NCBI GenBank assembly: GCA_016781225.1
Contig: JADDQT010000095.1
Coordinates: forward strand, 1 to 7,393
DNA length: 7,393 nucleotides
Direction: 5' to 3'
Source of the DNA: Actinomycetota bacterium
GTDB lineage: Bacteria; Actinomycetota; Acidimicrobiia; Acidimicrobiales; GCA-2861595
Below the pieces are notes generated by a model. The model was not told the DNA's origin, did no database searches, and saw nothing but the letters and a program-made list of their open reading frames with translations. Positions within the stretch are counted from its first letter, which is position 1. Every line of letters begins with the position of its first letter. Below are positions 1 through 5,073 of the stretch, in pieces. A program made the translations under genes and the position numbers.

Positions 1-338
1 CGCACCGCCAACACGTCGCCCCGCCACTCGGCCACCCCGAAGCGCACCAGACGCCCGATGGCACGGGCCAGGATCGAGTTGCGCCCCATCCCCTCGCCGA
101 CGCCCAGGCTCACGCCCACGTCCACCAGGTCCACGGCGGCCACCACGTCTCCGGCCGCTCCCGCCACAGCGCCAAGGCGGCGGTAGAGGAACGTCGCCGT
201 CGGCCCGAGCACCCCGAGCCAGCAGTACTCCACGTACACCGACGCCGGCCCGAAGCCGTGCGCCTCCACCACGGGGTCCATCAGTGCCCGCACGTGGAGC
301 GTGGTGGGGAGCGACTCAGGTGCAGCGTTCGTGTTCAT
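1..338 (-). CDS. Conserved actinobacterial hypothetical protein, possible winged helix (3' end outside window)
   Basis: Partial gene read leftward from an ATG at 338 to the window edge, giving about 112 residues. The start is well supported: an AAGGAGG ribosome-binding site lies 7-8 nt upstream (about 344-350). The protein begins MNTNAAPESLPTTLHVRALM and contains a stretch like VEYCWLGVLGPTATFLYRRL followed by GEGMGRNSILARAIGRLVRF and then EWRGDVLAVR. From memory this pattern (aromatic 'W-LGP' helix, then a 'RNS...RAI-RLV-FG' helix pair and a short basic strand) recurs in unnamed actinobacterial proteins of roughly 150-200 residues and resembles a winged-helix DNA-binding fold. That resemblance is a judgement, not a database result. 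It has its own promoter with a double palindrome (see 356-401), so it is probably tightly controlled. It could instead be a small structural or replication accessory protein. Confidence 0.8.
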   Translation of the reverse strand, partial: MNTNAAPESLPTTLHVRALMDPVVEAHGFGPASVYVEYCWLGVLGPTATFLYRRLGAVAGAAGDVVAAVDLVDVGVSLGVGEGMGRNSILARAIGRLVRFGVAEWRGDVLAV

Positions 339-343
339 GGCTG

Positions 344-350
344 GCCTCCT
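344..350 (-). promoter_or_regulatory. Ribosome-binding site of the 338 gene
   Basis: On the minus strand AAGGAGG stands just before the ATG at 338 with ideal spacing. It fixes the start of the leftmost gene and is one of the strongest Shine-Dalgarno sites in the window. Confidence 0.85.
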
Positions 351-355
351 TAGGG

Positions 356-395
356 GTGACGGTATACCGTAGAGTGTATACCGTATACGGTCACC
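356..395. promoter_or_regulatory. Double-palindrome operator overlapping the promoter
   Basis: Two perfect 12-bp palindromes are visible: ACGGTATACCGT at 359-370 and ACCGTATACGGT at 380-391. Their centres are 21 bp apart, two helical turns, so bound dimers would sit on the same DNA face. The block as a whole is also a near-perfect dyad: GTGACGGTATAC at the left arm mirrors GTATACGGTCAC at the right arm with one mismatch. GTATAC occurs three times (362, 376, 383) in a 7-bp register. One palindrome fills the -35/-10 spacer and the other lies over the start site, the classic arrangement for a repressor. The binding protein is not identified; candidates in the window are the RHH protein, the excisionase-like protein or the 338 product itself. 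Confidence 0.75.
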
Positions 396-401
396 CGTCA
401 A
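373..401 (-). promoter_or_regulatory. Sigma-70-type promoter driving the 338 gene
   Basis: The minus strand has TTGACG at 401-396, a spacer of exactly 17 bp, then TACACT at 378-373. Both hexamers match the actinobacterial housekeeping consensus (TTGAC and TAnnnT). Transcription would start near 366, giving a leader of about 28 nt containing the AAGGAGG site. The spacer holds a perfect 12-bp palindrome and a second one covers the expected start point, so the promoter should be repressible. Confidence 0.7.
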
Positions 402-446
402 GCAGAAGGCCAGCCCACACTTCCTTCCCTTTGCCAGACTGACCCG

Positions 447-623
447 GTGCGCGTGACAGGTCCGGACCACGACGGGGAGCCCGGCGAGGCCATCGCCATC
501 GAGGCCGCCGCCCTCGATCACCTCGACCAGCTGGACGGAGCCGCACCCCACGTCGCCCAGGAGTCCGGGACCGAGCCAGTGACCTTCCTGGCGGCTCACC
601 GCCAGAGGCGCTCCCGAGCCTGA
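447..623 (+). CDS. Possible small acidic hypothetical protein
   Basis: A 58-residue reading frame from GTG at 447 to TGA at 621-623, convergent with the excisionase-like gene whose stop is only 5 nt away at 629. Its codons have the high G/C third position expected of real genes here, and the product is acidic in the middle (DHLDQLDGAAP) with a basic tail (HRQRRSRA). No family is recognised. Against it, there is no Shine-Dalgarno sequence before 447 (or before the alternative GTG at 453), and no upstream in-frame start exists before a stop at 357. It could be leaderless or chance coding. If it is not real, 339-628 is an intergenic stretch holding only the operator/promoter. Confidence 0.35.
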   Translation: MRVTGPDHDGEPGEAIAIEAAALDHLDQLDGAAPHVAQESGTEPVTFLAAHRQRRSRA

Positions 624-628
624 TCCGC

Positions 629-907
629 CTATCGCCGCCGGGGCGGCTTCTTCTTCGCCTTGCCACCCTTCGCCTCCACCGCCGCCCCGCCGGCCACAGG
701 AAGGAGGTGATCGAGAGCACCAGGCTGGACCTTGGCTCCTTCGAGGTACGCCCCGATGTCGACCCGGCGCACGCGCAGCACCCGGCCGATCTTGTAGGCA
801 GGCAGATGACCGTCGTTGATGAGGGCATAGAGGGTACGAAGGGTGATCCCCAATGCCTCTGAGGCATCTTTGGTGCTCATCCACTCAGTCCCAGTGGTTT
901 TCGGCAT
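629..907 (-). CDS. Excisionase-family (MerR-like helix-turn-helix) DNA-binding protein
   Basis: The 92-aa product has the compact Xis/HTH_17 fold at about residues 9-57: the helix-turn-helix WMSTKDASEALGITLRTLYA, then a turn (INDGHLPAYKIGR) and the wing VLRVRRVDIGAYL. This is the standard signature of small excisionase and excisionase-like regulators, which bend DNA at attachment sites to direct the integrase or act as plasmid/ICE regulators. A lysine/arginine tail follows (residues about 80-92). The ATG at 907 is chosen over an internal ATG at 880 because a purine-rich AGAGGGA lies upstream and the full start gives a normal N-terminus. It follows the Rep-like gene by 51 nt in the same direction, the rep-xis order seen in actinomycete integrative elements, but no integrase gene follows it: the next 290 bp hold only a doubtful convergent ORF. 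Without its integrase it may be a plain regulator. Confidence 0.85.
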   Translation of the reverse strand: MPKTTGTEWMSTKDASEALGITLRTLYALINDGHLPAYKIGRVLRVRRVDIGAYLEGAKVQPGALDHLLPVAGGAAVEAKGGKAKKKPPRRR

Positions 908-938
908 ACGGCGACCCTATTCCCTCTGTGTGACCGGC

Positions 939-984
939 GAGGCCCGCAGGGCCTCGACCTACGGGCGGCCCTTCTGGGCCGCCC
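939..984 (-). terminator. Twin hairpins at the rep-like/xis junction
   Basis: Two perfect GC-rich hairpins lie back to back. GGGCGGCCC (963-971), loop TTCT, then GGGCCGCCC (976-984) overlaps the last codons of the Rep-like gene. GAGGCCC (939-945), loop GCA, then GGGCCTC (949-955) lies just after its stop. Neither is followed by a clear T-run, which is common for actinobacterial terminators. They would terminate or attenuate transcription between the Rep-like and excisionase-like genes, or stabilise the upstream mRNA end. Confidence 0.55.
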
Positions 985-1861
985 CTTGGGTTTCGAGCGG
1001 CGCCAGTTGTGCCCGCATGCCGGCCAGGCGTTGCTGGACGATGGGTTTTGGGGCTCGATGAGAGGGAGGGGGTTCAGGGATGAAGCGTGGGAGGTCGCCA
1101 CTGCGGTTGGTGCCGGGGTCTTTGCCTCGCCTTCGTCGAGGCTTGGTTGGCGCGGAAGGAGGTGGGGGAGCGTCGGCGAGGGGACTGGAGGAACCTGCCC
1201 CCGTCTCGGGGGGGTTCTCCACCTCCGTAGGAGGGGTTGAGCGGCAATATCTGTCCGCTCGGTGTGACCTGCGCTGTTGTTTCGCGGCTCGCCACTTCTC
1301 GGCGTCAGCTCGAGCGGGGATGACGAAGATGTAGGTGTTCGAGTGAGGCCGGCTCCAGTGGCCTGTAATGGGATCCTGGATGGGCTCGGAGCGGATGGTG
1401 CGAATCAGCCCTGCTGACTCCGCCTCGGCCCGGTAGCGGCGCACAGAGCGGGCACAGCGGTCGATCTCGGCGCCCTGCTTGGTCTGGCGTCCCCACACCG
1501 GCTTGGCCGTGTCGTCGCTGCGATCGGCGATGGAGTAGAGCCAGGATTTGCACCCTGGGCTGACCCCGGAGCGCTTCACCGCCTGGTACCAGCGCCGGCG
1601 CATGCTCCGGTCACGTTTGCGAGCTCGCCGGGCCTGCTTCGGTGAGAGGCCCGCCGTGCGAGCTCCCGTGCGGAGCACGGCGTGAAGGCCCTCGTCGTCG
1701 CTGAAGAGCTCGGCGACGGCGACAGGGGGGTCGTCGGCGCGGTTGCGTTGAGGAGGCCCTACTGGCTCCGGAGGTTCGGTTATCGGTTGGTGGCCCGCGG
1801 GCGTTTTGGCGCGCGCTTGGGTGCGCGCGTCACGCCCTCGGTGTAAGGTGGGCTCTGGCAA
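959..1861 (-). CDS. Winged-helix Rep-like protein (putative replication initiator or regulator)
   Basis: A 300-aa protein with proline-rich, basic ends and a folded core. The core at about residues 85-185 has SWLYSIADRSDD, then CARSVRRYRAEAESAGLI (recognition-helix-like) and a wing ending RPHSNTYIFVIP. This 'S-R-YRAEAE--GLI ... NTY-F--P' layout is typical of winged-helix replication initiators and related regulators of plasmids and integrative elements; the assignment is by pattern and the exact family is not certain. The C-terminal third is low complexity (Pro/Ser/Arg). The TTG at 1861 is preferred as start because AGGAGT sits 6 nt upstream (1868-1873). A longer in-frame GTG at 1894 would add 11 residues but lacks a comparable site. 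It lies downstream of the RHH gene and upstream of the excisionase-like gene, all leftward. It could instead be a transcription regulator. Confidence 0.7.
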   Translation of the reverse strand: MPEPTLHRGRDARTQARAKTPAGHQPITEPPEPVGPPQRNRADDPPVAVAELFSDDEGLHAVLRTGARTAGLSPKQARRARKRDRSMRRRWYQAVKRSGVSPGCKSWLYSIADRSDDTAKPVWGRQTKQGAEIDRCARSVRRYRAEAESAGLIRTIRSEPIQDPITGHWSRPHSNTYIFVIPARADAEKWRAAKQQRRSHRADRYCRSTPPTEVENPPETGAGSSSPLADAPPPPSAPTKPRRRRGKDPGTNRSGDLPRFIPEPPPSHRAPKPIVQQRLAGMRAQLAPLETQGAAQKGRP

Positions 1862-1867
1862 CAGAGC

Positions 1868-1873
1868 ACTCCT
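1868..1873 (-). promoter_or_regulatory. Ribosome-binding site deciding a TTG start
   Basis: AGGAGT on the minus strand, followed 6 nt later by TTG at 1861. It lies inside the longer GTG-initiated frame (1894), so it argues that the shorter TTG form of the Rep-like protein is the one made. Confidence 0.6.
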
Positions 1874-1899
1874 TTCCAAGAGGAAGAGTGTCACCGCTT

Positions 1900-1921
1900 G
1901 GGCGCCCTGGCAGGGGCGCCC
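1900..1921 (-). terminator. Hairpin between the RHH and Rep-like genes
   Basis: GGGCGCCC at 1900-1907 is repeated at 1914-1921; being self-complementary, the copies pair as an 8-bp stem with a 6-nt loop. It lies in the 94 nt between the RHH stop (1956) and the Rep-like start (1861). There is no T-run, so it may be an actinobacterial-type terminator, an attenuator in the Rep leader, or an operator. Confidence 0.45.
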
Positions 1922-1955
1922 TTCGGTATTTCAGGCCGTATTGAGGCCGTCCTAG

Positions 1956-2168
1956 TTAGCTGGCCTGGGCGACCACCTCCTTCTCGTCGGCGTCGGCCAG
2001 CTCGTCTGCGAGGTACTGGCGGAGGGCTTGGCGGACGATGCCGGCTGCCGGCCGGTCCTCTGTTTGGGCCTTGCGCCGAAGGGCGTTTTCGAGCTCGGCT
2101 GGGAGGCGCACGTGGAACTGCTCCCCCACAGTCCTTCCTCGGGGTCGCCCTCGCTTGGGTTTCTCCAT
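1956..2168 (-). CDS. Ribbon-helix-helix (CopG/Arc-like) DNA-binding protein with AT-hook-like N-terminus
   Basis: A 70-aa product starting at ATG 2168, supported by GGAGG 6 nt upstream (2175-2179). Residues about 16-55 form a ribbon-helix-helix: the strand EQFHVRLPAELENALRR, then a turn and AAGIVRQALRQYLADEL. RHH dimers insert paired strands in the major groove and usually act as autorepressors, plasmid copy-number or partition regulators, or antitoxins. Before the strand is KPKRGRPRGR, with the GRP core of an AT-hook minor-groove binder. The C-terminus is acidic (ADADEKEVV). No toxin gene is adjacent, so an antitoxin role is not supported. It leads the leftward rep/xis block and is divergent from the winged-helix gene at 2329, sharing a 160-bp regulatory gap. 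A longer frame back to 2357 exists but lacks a start as good as this one. Confidence 0.85.
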   Translation of the reverse strand: MEKPKRGRPRGRTVGEQFHVRLPAELENALRRKAQTEDRPAAGIVRQALRQYLADELADADEKEVVAQAS

Positions 2169-2192
2169 CGTCAACCTCCGGGATTTTTGGTG

Positions 2193-2212
2193 CTCCGCGC
2201 GATTCCGCGCGA
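2193..2212. repeat. Tandem 10-bp repeat in the divergent gap, likely RHH operator
   Basis: CTCCGCGCGA at 2193-2202 is followed directly by TTCCGCGCGA at 2203-2212 (9 of 10 identical), and a third GCGCGCGG core lies near 2225. The 10-bp step is one helical turn, which suits side-by-side RHH dimers. It lies 25-45 bp upstream of the RHH start, a natural place for autorepression. The rest of the 2169-2328 gap holds a small inverted repeat (CCACC at 2237-2241, GGTGG at 2248-2252); I see no convincing -35/-10 pair for either gene. Confidence 0.4.
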
Positions 2213-2328
2213 GCGGAAAGATGATGCGCGCGGCAACCACCGCCGATGGTGGATGGTGCGTTGGCGGGAGCCGGCCTTGGAACCGATGAGGTGATATCGC
2301 TGTCTCTAGGAGGGCGTAGCTTCGCTCT

Positions 2329-2649
2329 ATGCCCCGCCGGCTCGACCTCAGCGACAAGGCCGTGGAGCTGATGGCCTACTTGTCGATGCACAGTCATCAG
2401 GCCACTGAGCAAGACATCGCGCGGGCGCTGTGGCCACGAGAGTCTCCCCAGCGGGCGTCCGAGCTGCTGGCGGAAAGGGCGTCTGAGGTGAATCGAGTGG
2501 TCGCTCGAGCCACCGGCAACTTGACGCCTGTCCTTGCGGTGCCCGGTGTGGACCTTCCAAGCGACGCGGGTCCGGCGCCCAGAGTATTGGTGCGGCTCCT
2601 CGGTGAGCCGTACGTCGAGGTCTACGACGAAGACGAGGTGCCGCCGTAG
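2329..2649 (+). CDS. Stand-alone winged-helix (SARP/BTAD-like) protein
   Basis: A 106-aa product. Residues about 5-60 (LDLSDKAVELMAYLSMH, then ATEQDIARALWP and ASELLAERASEVNRVV) match the C-terminal-type winged helix of OmpR/SARP regulators as found with BTAD domains: 'A-ELLAYLA-H---v----ia-aLWP' and the following helix. There is no receiver, kinase or BTAD partner, so it is a minimal DNA-binding or protein-binding module. The tail is acidic (EPYVEVYDEDEVPP). AGGAGG at 2308-2313 is the only Shine-Dalgarno candidate and is 15 nt from the ATG, longer than normal, so the start is somewhat uncertain. It is divergent from the RHH gene. A scrap of a second family member lies at 5074-5145, ending YAEVYDADEPLPDEWVPST. 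Its targets are unknown. Confidence 0.75.
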   Translation: MPRRLDLSDKAVELMAYLSMHSHQATEQDIARALWPRESPQRASELLAERASEVNRVVARATGNLTPVLAVPGVDLPSDAGPAPRVLVRLLGEPYVEVYDEDEVPP

Positions 2650-2668
2650 GGGCTGGTTCTGAGGGGAG

Positions 2669-2689
2669 ACCGGCCACGGGTGGCCCGGT
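2669..2689 (+). terminator. Imperfect hairpin after the winged-helix gene
   Basis: ACCGGCCAC (2669-2677), a 2-nt loop, then GTGGCCCGGT (2680-2689) pair with a single bulged C. It starts 20 nt after the stop at 2649. The right arm is the beginning of the 23-bp repeat. There is no T-run; the role as terminator is inferred from position. Confidence 0.4.
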
Positions 2690-2702
2690 GACCGTAGACG
2701 GT
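2680..2702. repeat. 23-bp exact direct repeat, left copy, containing a palindrome
   Basis: The 23 bases here are identical to 5159-5181. The 3' half is the palindrome-like ACCGTAGACGGT (2691-2702), one base different from the operator palindrome ACCGTATACGGT at 380-391. In both places the repeat lies between the 3' end of a winged-helix gene and the 3' side of a small-TM-protein gene (intact or broken). It may be an operator, a recombination site, or simply the best-preserved part of a duplicated module. Confidence 0.75.
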
Positions 2703-2714
2703 CGACCTGACCCA

Positions 2715-2760
2715 ACCACGGAGACTGTACCGCCTGAGGTGCCAGCTGCGGCGGGTCGGT
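2715..2760 (-). pseudogene. Remnant of a second copy of the small TM-protein gene
   Basis: The stretch at about 2721-2758 aligns base for base, with a few small gaps, to 5357-5405, which codes the N-terminal half (around PSRRSWHLQAVQRLNE) of the intact 51-aa protein at 5257-5412. GAGGTGCCAGCTGCG and the flanking CACCGCCT and GGGTCGGT are shared. The indels break the reading frame, the start codon region is lost, and the membrane-segment part and hairpin present in the right copy are deleted between about 2703 and 2720. It is a dead gene fragment, not an expressed gene. Confidence 0.6.
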
Positions 2761-2780
2761 GAGTCGCCGCGACCCGGTCG

Positions 2781-3048
2781 CGGCCCGGCAACACCAACTC
2801 CGGCCGGGGCGCGGCCCGGCCGGTCACCGACGCGCTGCAGACGGCCAAGACCTGCGGGGCCGGTGGCCCGCAGGGCAAGGGCCTGATCGTGCTGGCGCGC
2901 CGACAGCGCGTTCTACACCCACGACGTGATCGCGGGCCCCCGCCGGGCAGGCGTCCGGTTCTCCATCACTGCCCGGATGAATCCGGCGGTGGGCAAGGCG
3001 ATCAGCAGCATCACCGACGATGCGTGGACCCCGACCAGGACCTCCTGA
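2781..3048 (+). pseudogene. IS1380-family transposase fragment, frameshifted
   Basis: Read rightward, frame one gives RPGNTNSGRGAARPVTDALQ and TAKTCGAGG up to about 2895. The frame then shifts to give RADSAFYTHDVIAGPRRAGV, RFSITARMNPAVGKAISSI and TDDAWTP, ending at a TGA at 3046. This is the central part of IS1380-type DDE transposases, where 'GN-NSG...DA', 'RADSAFY' and 'FSIT-R-N--V--AI--I--DAWTP' are characteristic. Both the N- and C-terminal parts and the IS terminal repeats are missing and the frame is broken, so it cannot move. It marks the left side of the exported-protein cargo. I infer an old insertion followed by deletion. Confidence 0.8.
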
Positions 3049-3178
3049 CCATCCGGCCGTGATCAACAAGTCGCCCGGAAGATCACGCAATCACGAGACG
3101 GTGGATCCGGGCCGAGTGCTCCGGCACGACCGATTGGCGGCCGCTTACCACGGGACATTCAAGGTCGAGGCTGTCGCA
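3049..3178. other. Intergenic stretch with nothing recognised
   Basis: Between the IS1380 fragment and the end of the leftward cargo operon. A rightward reading frame crosses it (3020-3277) but has no ribosome-binding site, no recognisable family and a composition unlike the intact genes, so it is left uncalled. It may be decayed flanking DNA. Confidence 0.4.
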
Positions 3179-3221
3179 CCGTCCGCCCAACCCTTTCCCT
3201 CCGACGACGAAGGGCAGACGG
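3179..3221 (-). terminator. Candidate terminator of the exported-protein operon
   Basis: CCGTCCGCCC (3179-3188) and GGGCAGACGG (3212-3221) pair over 10 bp with one mismatch, with smaller CCCTT/AAGGG pairing possible inside the loop. It lies about 20 nt beyond the last stop of the leftward operon (3242). No T-run is present. Confidence 0.35.
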
Positions 3222-3241
3222 CCATTCTCGACTTCCACTCG

Positions 3242-3496
3242 TCAACCGCGGCGCACCGCTCTTCGACCGACTTCTAGCGATGCTATGGCGAGGACAGCCG
3301 CCACGGTTGTCGCCAATACGAGCGCCCATAGCGGCGCCGATTGCGCTACGCAGGATTCCGCGACGATGGGCACCAAAGTGTCATCGCAGGACTGCTGGCT
3401 CGCTCCCCAGCGGTTGGCGGCAGCGATGAGCAGGCCAGCAAGTGCGGCCGTCACCACGTAACCGGTGTATGCGACGGTCAGGATGATTCGTCTCAT
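3242..3496 (-). CDS. Two-TM small membrane protein, third gene of the exported-protein operon
   Basis: An 84-aa product from ATG 3496 with two hydrophobic helices: about residues 4-27 (starting IILTVAYTGYVVTAALAGLL) and about 54-74 (APLWALVLATTVAAVLAIAS). They are joined by a polar loop with two cysteines (about Cys37 and Cys49), which could form a disulfide if the loop faces outward. The charge pattern, with basic N- and C-termini (MRR and GRRAVRRG), fits both ends in the cytoplasm. No family is recognised. No Shine-Dalgarno precedes the ATG; an in-frame TTG at 3562 with a GGAG upstream would give about 106 residues and bring the start within 15 nt of the protease stop (3577). Codons such as ATA, CTA and GTA are more frequent than in the flanking rep/xis block. 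It may be a membrane partner of the protease, an inference from position only. Confidence 0.6.
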   Translation of the reverse strand: MRRIILTVAYTGYVVTAALAGLLIAAANRWGASQQSCDDTLVPIVAESCVAQSAPLWALVLATTVAAVLAIASLEVGRRAVRRG

Positions 3497-3576
3497 GTGG
3501 TTTCGAGCGGCGAACGGGCCGGCGACCTCGGCGCGGCAGCACAGGGCTTCTCCGTCGCCCAACGCGTCCGGCTCCG

Positions 3577-4233
3577 CTAGTAGCGCAGCCGGAAACTGTC
3601 GATGTCGTGCGGCTCTAGGGTGCGCAGACGCTCGCTGCCAGGCGTGAACTTGGGGCACATCGTTGCCTGAGCATCGTTATCAGCGCAGACGCCGTCATTA
3701 GCCGCGTAGTGCCCAAGCGCGCCGACGTGGCCCCACTCGTGGGACGCGACGGACCAGAGATCGATGTTCGCGCCGAGCCCAGTTCCCAGGAACCCGTCGT
3801 AGCAGTCACCAGTGCCCAGGCACCACTCCTCGCTCTTGTCAAAGATGATCCACGAGGAAAATCGGCCGGTGCCGCCGCTCAAGTATTCGCAATAGCCGGA
3901 GCGCCCCACCGTCCCACCGCCACCGTCGATATTGAATCGGTGCATCGTGATGGTTCCTACCGGTGAACAGCTGTTTCGTGGGTCCCTGTCCGCCATGTCG
4001 CTACCAGCCTGGTACTGCAGGCTCTCGCCCAACTGATTCCACTGTCGGACGCCGTCGCCGATCCGGTTGCGCCAATCACCTGACGGAACCGAGGGTGTGA
4101 AGTGCCACGTCGGCGAAAGCGTCGACACCCACCGGGGCCCGTAGTCAGGCAGATGGTTCGCGTTTGCGGGAACGGCGAGCGTGAGGAGGACGGCGAAGAT
4201 CGTGCCTAGGACGACACCAAGGCGCTTGGTCAT
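3577..4233 (-). CDS. Secreted matrixin-type (M10-like) zinc metalloprotease
   Basis: A 218-aa product. A signal peptide occupies about residues 1-26 (MTKRL, hydrophobic core VVLGTIFAVLLTLAV, cut after ANA). The catalytic site is HEWGHVGALGH at 165-175, the metzincin HExxHxxxxxH arrangement: His165, His169 and His175 would bind zinc and Glu166 activate water. ATMCP at 191-194 supplies the Met-turn. Six or more cysteines (Cys89, 115, 138, 144, 183, 193) suggest disulfides outside the cell. The length suits a bare catalytic domain without the pro-domain or hemopexin of animal matrixins. Start: the ATG at 4233 overlaps the TGA of the upstream gene as ATGA, with AGAGGTGG just upstream, so translation is probably coupled; a GTG at 4242 is the alternative. 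Odd point: the canonical Gly at position 8 of the motif is Ala, with Gly at position 7. Substrate unknown. Confidence 0.85.
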   Translation of the reverse strand: MTKRLGVVLGTIFAVLLTLAVPANANHLPDYGPRWVSTLSPTWHFTPSVPSGDWRNRIGDGVRQWNQLGESLQYQAGSDMADRDPRNSCSPVGTITMHRFNIDGGGGTVGRSGYCEYLSGGTGRFSSWIIFDKSEEWCLGTGDCYDGFLGTGLGANIDLWSVASHEWGHVGALGHYAANDGVCADNDAQATMCPKFTPGSERLRTLEPHDIDSFRLRY

Positions 4234-4676
4234 CGGGCCCACCTCTGCGCCAGATTCTCACAGATCGCGACTTCCTCGACGTAGTACTGACCGTCCTGCT
4301 CGGCGACCGTCAGGACCGCTGCCCGTCGCCCACGGCTGTTTGCCGCCTCGTACCGCGCCTGGGCGTTGCTCGGTACGCGCGTGAACGCCCTTTCGCGCGC
4401 CGCGCCCGGGTAGGCGTCACGGACAAGCCTCGCAACTGCCTCATCCGGTGACTTCGCGGCAGGTGAGGCCTTCTCCTGCGCCGCGCTCTTCGGTACGTAA
4501 TCGTCGTGGTACACGATGACCATGCCACCGCCGCAGTCCAAGGAGGCGACCTCTTCGGCGGGACGCGGCTCGTCGGGCTGCGCCGGCTCAGTGGCGCTCG
4601 CCCACACAGCAGTGGCGAGGACGGTGGATGCTGCTACCGCAGCGACCATCCATCCCCACATGCGCTTTCGGCTCAT
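4230..4676 (-). CDS. Secreted small protein with a cysteine pair, first gene of the exported-protein operon
   Basis: A 148-aa product starting at ATG 4676 with AAGGA 4-5 nt upstream. The signal peptide covers about residues 1-28 (MSRKRMWGWMVAAVAASTVL, cut near ASA), followed by an acidic proline-rich linker (EPAQPDEPRPAEE). The mature part has SLDCGGGMVIVYHDDYVP around Cys48, a helical middle (SPDEAVARLVRDAYPGAARE) and a C-terminal strand pair (AAVLTVAEQDGQYYVEEVAI) ending near Cys139. The two mature cysteines could form a disulfide. No known family is recognised. The stop overlaps the protease start (ATGA), so the two proteins are made together; it could be a chaperone, inhibitor or partner of the protease, but nothing in the sequence proves this. 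The 116 bp upstream (4677-4792) show no promoter I would call. Confidence 0.8.
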   Translation of the reverse strand: MSRKRMWGWMVAAVAASTVLATAVWASATEPAQPDEPRPAEEVASLDCGGGMVIVYHDDYVPKSAAQEKASPAAKSPDEAVARLVRDAYPGAARERAFTRVPSNAQARYEAANSRGRRAAVLTVAEQDGQYYVEEVAICENLAQRWAR

Positions 4677-4792
4677 GAGTGTCCTTCGTGTGTCGAGTAA
4701 GACGGCTTGTGCGGCCCGTTCGCGGCGTACACATGTTGATCGTCACTGCGCTGTTTGGGCACCCACGATGGTAGGGCAAATACGAAGGTTCC

Positions 4793-5065
4793 TTACGTCG
4801 CCTTGTCCGCTCGGGTGCGGCCCACACCAGCCGGCCGACGCCGAGGTCGACCACGACGGTCAGGTAGCGGTAGCCCTTCCTGTAGCTGATCTCATCGATC
4901 CCGATCCGGCGCAAACCGGCGAGCCGGTCGACGCTGGCCTCGGATGTCAGCCGACACCCGGGGGTCACGATCGCCCCGAACGGTGGCCAGGCGATCCGCA
5001 TCAGGCTGCGTCACCGCGGTCTTGGAGCACTGCACCGCCAACCAGACGACAGTGTCGTCCGCGGC
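4793..5065 (-). pseudogene. ISL3-family transposase fragment, frameshifted
   Basis: Read leftward, the first frame gives DDTVVWLAVQCSKTAVTQ (5056 to 5006). One extra C at 5005 then shifts the frame, which continues MRIAWPPFGAIVT and then DRLAGLRRIGIDEISYRKGY, RYLTVVVDLGVGRLVWAAP and a decayed DKAT. 'SKTAV--LMRIAWRTVGAIV', 'LRRIGIDEISY' and 'RYLTVVVD...GRLVWAAPGRDKAT' are hallmarks of actinobacterial ISL3 transposases; the Asp of GIDE is a catalytic-core residue. The zinc-ribbon N-terminus, the C-terminal half and the IS ends are absent, and the segment after VT also looks scrambled. It marks the right side of the cargo. Its upstream end abuts a run of eight G (5066-5073) and the scrap of a winged-helix gene. 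Confidence 0.85.
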
Positions 5066-5073
5066 GGGGGGGG

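Noticed and set aside
391..867. 158-aa minus-strand reading frame
   Set aside because: Shadow frame over the excisionase-like gene; arginine-rich low-complexity translation with no motif or ribosome-binding site.
1891..2715. 274-aa minus-strand reading frame
   Set aside because: Overlaps the RHH gene in another frame and runs through the winged-helix gene antisense; GC-rich frames stay open by chance.
3020..3277. 85-aa plus-strand reading frame
   Set aside because: Begins inside the IS1380 fragment in the wrong frame, lacks a ribosome-binding site and overlaps the end of the membrane-protein gene.
4760..4800. ECF-sigma promoter (GGAAC) upstream of the exported-protein operon
   Set aside because: GGAACC is present but no CGTC/CGTT box stands at the right distance, and it lies in the ISL3 remnant.
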